Shown piece by piece: positions 6,370 to 6,715 of a stretch of 6,715 nt of DNA. A program made the position numbers and the translations under genes. The notes beneath the pieces are model-generated. The model had not been told where the DNA came from. It ran no database searches and worked only from the letters and a program-made list of their open reading frames with translations. Source of the DNA: CAYQDF01 sp964416175 (GTDB lineage Bacteria; Chloroflexota; Anaerolineae; Anaerolineales; UBA4823); contig CAYQDF010000155.1 of the NCBI GenBank assembly GCA_964416175.1, forward strand, positions 1-6,715, given 5' to 3'. Position 1 is the first letter of the stretch. Every line of letters starts with the position of its first letter.

Positions 6370-6390
6370 TGATATAATGTTTGATATATT
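6370..6390 (+). promoter_or_regulatory. Two overlapping extended -10 promoter elements
   Basis: TGATATAAT (6370-6378) contains a consensus TATAAT with an extended TG. TGATATATT (6382-6390) repeats it 12 bp later. The second has AAGACA 18 bp upstream as a possible -35; the first has no clear -35. The region is much more AT-rich than its surroundings. Both would fire into the hairpins at 6394-6478. Confidence 0.45.
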
Positions 6391-6393
6391 ATG

Positions 6394-6451
6394 TAGAGGT
6401 TATCTCAAAAATGGGTTGTTGGTCCTCCCATTAATCTTGAGATAGCTTCTA
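6394..6451 (+). other. 58-nt imperfect hairpin, candidate structured RNA
   Basis: The basal stem pairs 6394-6408 with 6437-6451: 15 consecutive pairs, two of them G-U. An internal loop follows, then AATGGG (6410-6415) pairs with CCCATT (6427-6432) around an 11-nt loop. It lies directly after the two -10 elements and has no coding potential that I can support. It could be a small RNA, a leader element, or a remnant of a small palindromic mobile repeat. The G-U pairs favour an RNA read on the plus strand, but two are weak evidence. Confidence 0.45.
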
Positions 6452-6455
6452 GTCA

Positions 6456-6478
6456 GTCTCGCCCCTTAAGGGGCAGAC
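6456..6478 (+). other. Compact GC-rich hairpin
   Basis: GCCCC-TTAA-GGGGC (6461-6474) is a perfect palindrome with a four-base loop, lengthened by GTCT (6456-6459) pairing with AGAC (6475-6478) across a bulged C. It follows the 58-nt hairpin by only 4 nt. No T-run follows on either strand, so a terminator role is not supported by sequence alone. Confidence 0.45.
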
Positions 6479-6492
6479 GCCAACAACAGAGC

Positions 6493-6547
6493 GGCGCTGG
6501 CGCGCCTGGGGAAAGCCAACGGGCTTGCCGGTCTGGCGAGGGCCAGA
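6493..6547 (+). other. Cluster of short GC hairpins, two mutually exclusive
   Basis: GGCGC (6493-6497) pairs with GCGCC (6502-6506). TGGC at 6534-6537 can pair either upstream with GCCA (6515-6518, supported by CGG 6520-6522 with CCG 6528-6530) or downstream as part of TCTGGC-GAGG-GCCAGA (6532-6547). A TTTT run follows only at 6560-6563, so the last hairpin would be a poor terminator. GC-rich DNA makes some of this expected by chance. Confidence 0.3.
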
Positions 6548-6582
6548 ATTCGGGGCTCGTTTTGGCGCTTAGGTATTTGACC

Positions 6583-6611
6583 TTGACAAGCCCGAGGCAG
6601 GCTGATACAAT
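6583..6611 (+). promoter_or_regulatory. Strong promoter, probably of an rRNA operon
   Basis: TTGACA (6583-6588) is the full -35 consensus. A 17-bp spacer leads to TACAAT (6606-6611), preceded by TGA as an extended -10. This is the best promoter in the window. A second -35-like hexamer, TTGACC, lies directly upstream at 6577-6582. Transcription would start near 6618. The boxA-like leader that follows points to a stable-RNA operon. Confidence 0.8.
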
Positions 6612-6633
6612 CCAGCCCGCTTTGTTGCCAAAA

Positions 6634-6674
6634 GCCGGGTTAATTTTCCCGGCATACGGATTGCACCTTAACAA
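6634..6674 (+). promoter_or_regulatory. rRNA-type antitermination leader: boxB-like hairpin and boxA
   Basis: GCCGGG (6634-6639) and CCCGGC (6648-6653) form a perfect 6-bp stem with an 8-nt loop, in the place of a boxB-like hairpin. TGCACCTTAACAA (6662-6674) closely matches the boxA element TGCTCTTTAACAA used by the Nus factors on rRNA leaders. CAACTGAAGAGTGATAGG continues in a style typical of rRNA leaders and spacers. GGTGTGCG near 6708 could be boxC-like, which is weaker. The 16S gene itself is not reached. Confidence 0.65.
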
Positions 6675-6715
6675 CTGAAGAGTGATAGGAAGGGATCAAG
6701 GGAGGGGGTGTGCGA

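Noticed and set aside
6394..6451. The 58-nt hairpin as an insertion-sequence remnant
   Set aside because: No flanking direct duplication and no transposase fragment is visible; kept instead as a structured element of unknown origin.
6327..6551. CAGAATTC at 6327-6334 and 6544-6551 as target-site duplication of an inserted element
   Set aside because: An 8-base match within 400 nt is expected about once by chance, and the enclosed ends show no terminal inverted repeats.
6453..6674. Minus-strand 73-codon open frame near the window end
   Set aside because: It runs through the predicted rRNA promoter and leader, has no recognisable domain, and its start lacks a convincing ribosome site.
1..6715. 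CRISPR array or tRNA gene
   Set aside because: No regularly spaced identical repeats of 20 or more bases and no tRNA T-arm (GGTTCGAATC-like) with matching acceptor stem was found.

Overview
This is a GC-rich (about 58-60% by eye) bacterial window that most likely comes from a Chloroflexota genome, probably Anaerolineae or a relative. That assignment is an inference. It rests on a secreted FG-GAP protein with a 'YLPLV' segment right after its signal peptide, a DUF166 protein paired with a small cupin, a stand-alone oxidase-subunit-I-like membrane protein, and the general character of DnaX and RecR. No 16S sequence lies inside the window to settle it.

Layout. Positions 1-1758 hold a run of plus-strand genes: the 3' end of an unrecognised gene (1-123), a one-domain cupin (137-457), a DUF166 protein (575-1372) and a small heme-copper-oxidase-like membrane protein (recognisable from about 1396 to 1758). 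The last gene's best start, an ATG overlapping the DUF166 stop behind a strong Shine-Dalgarno, runs into a TAG after seven codons, so it is either broken or starts later. The spacers and gene ends here are purine-rich on the coding strand and carry short GACGAAGG-type repeats.

A minus-strand gene (3404-1755) encodes a 549-residue exported protein with eight calcium-loop FG-GAP/VCBS repeats. It converges on the membrane-protein gene and shares the palindromic TTAA, which gives TAA stops on both strands. Its promoter diverges from the next operon across a short spacer holding a 16-bp dyad and a pair of TGGATAA repeats.

Positions 3632-6321 carry the widespread bacterial cluster dnaX - ybaB/ebfC - recR: the clamp-loader ATPase, a small nucleoid-associated protein and the recombination mediator. 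A plausible extended -10 promoter lies just before dnaX.

Positions 6322-6715 have no credible protein gene. This stretch holds an AT-rich patch with two TGATATA(A/T)T extended -10 elements, a 58-nt imperfect hairpin, a compact GCCCC-TTAA-GGGGC hairpin, further GC-rich hairpins, and then a near-consensus promoter (TTGACA-17-TACAAT) followed by a leader hairpin and a boxA-like sequence. I read the end as the promoter and antitermination leader of an rRNA operon whose 16S gene would begin beyond the window. The most interesting unexplained material is the hairpin cluster just upstream of that promoter and the interrupted start of the membrane-protein gene.
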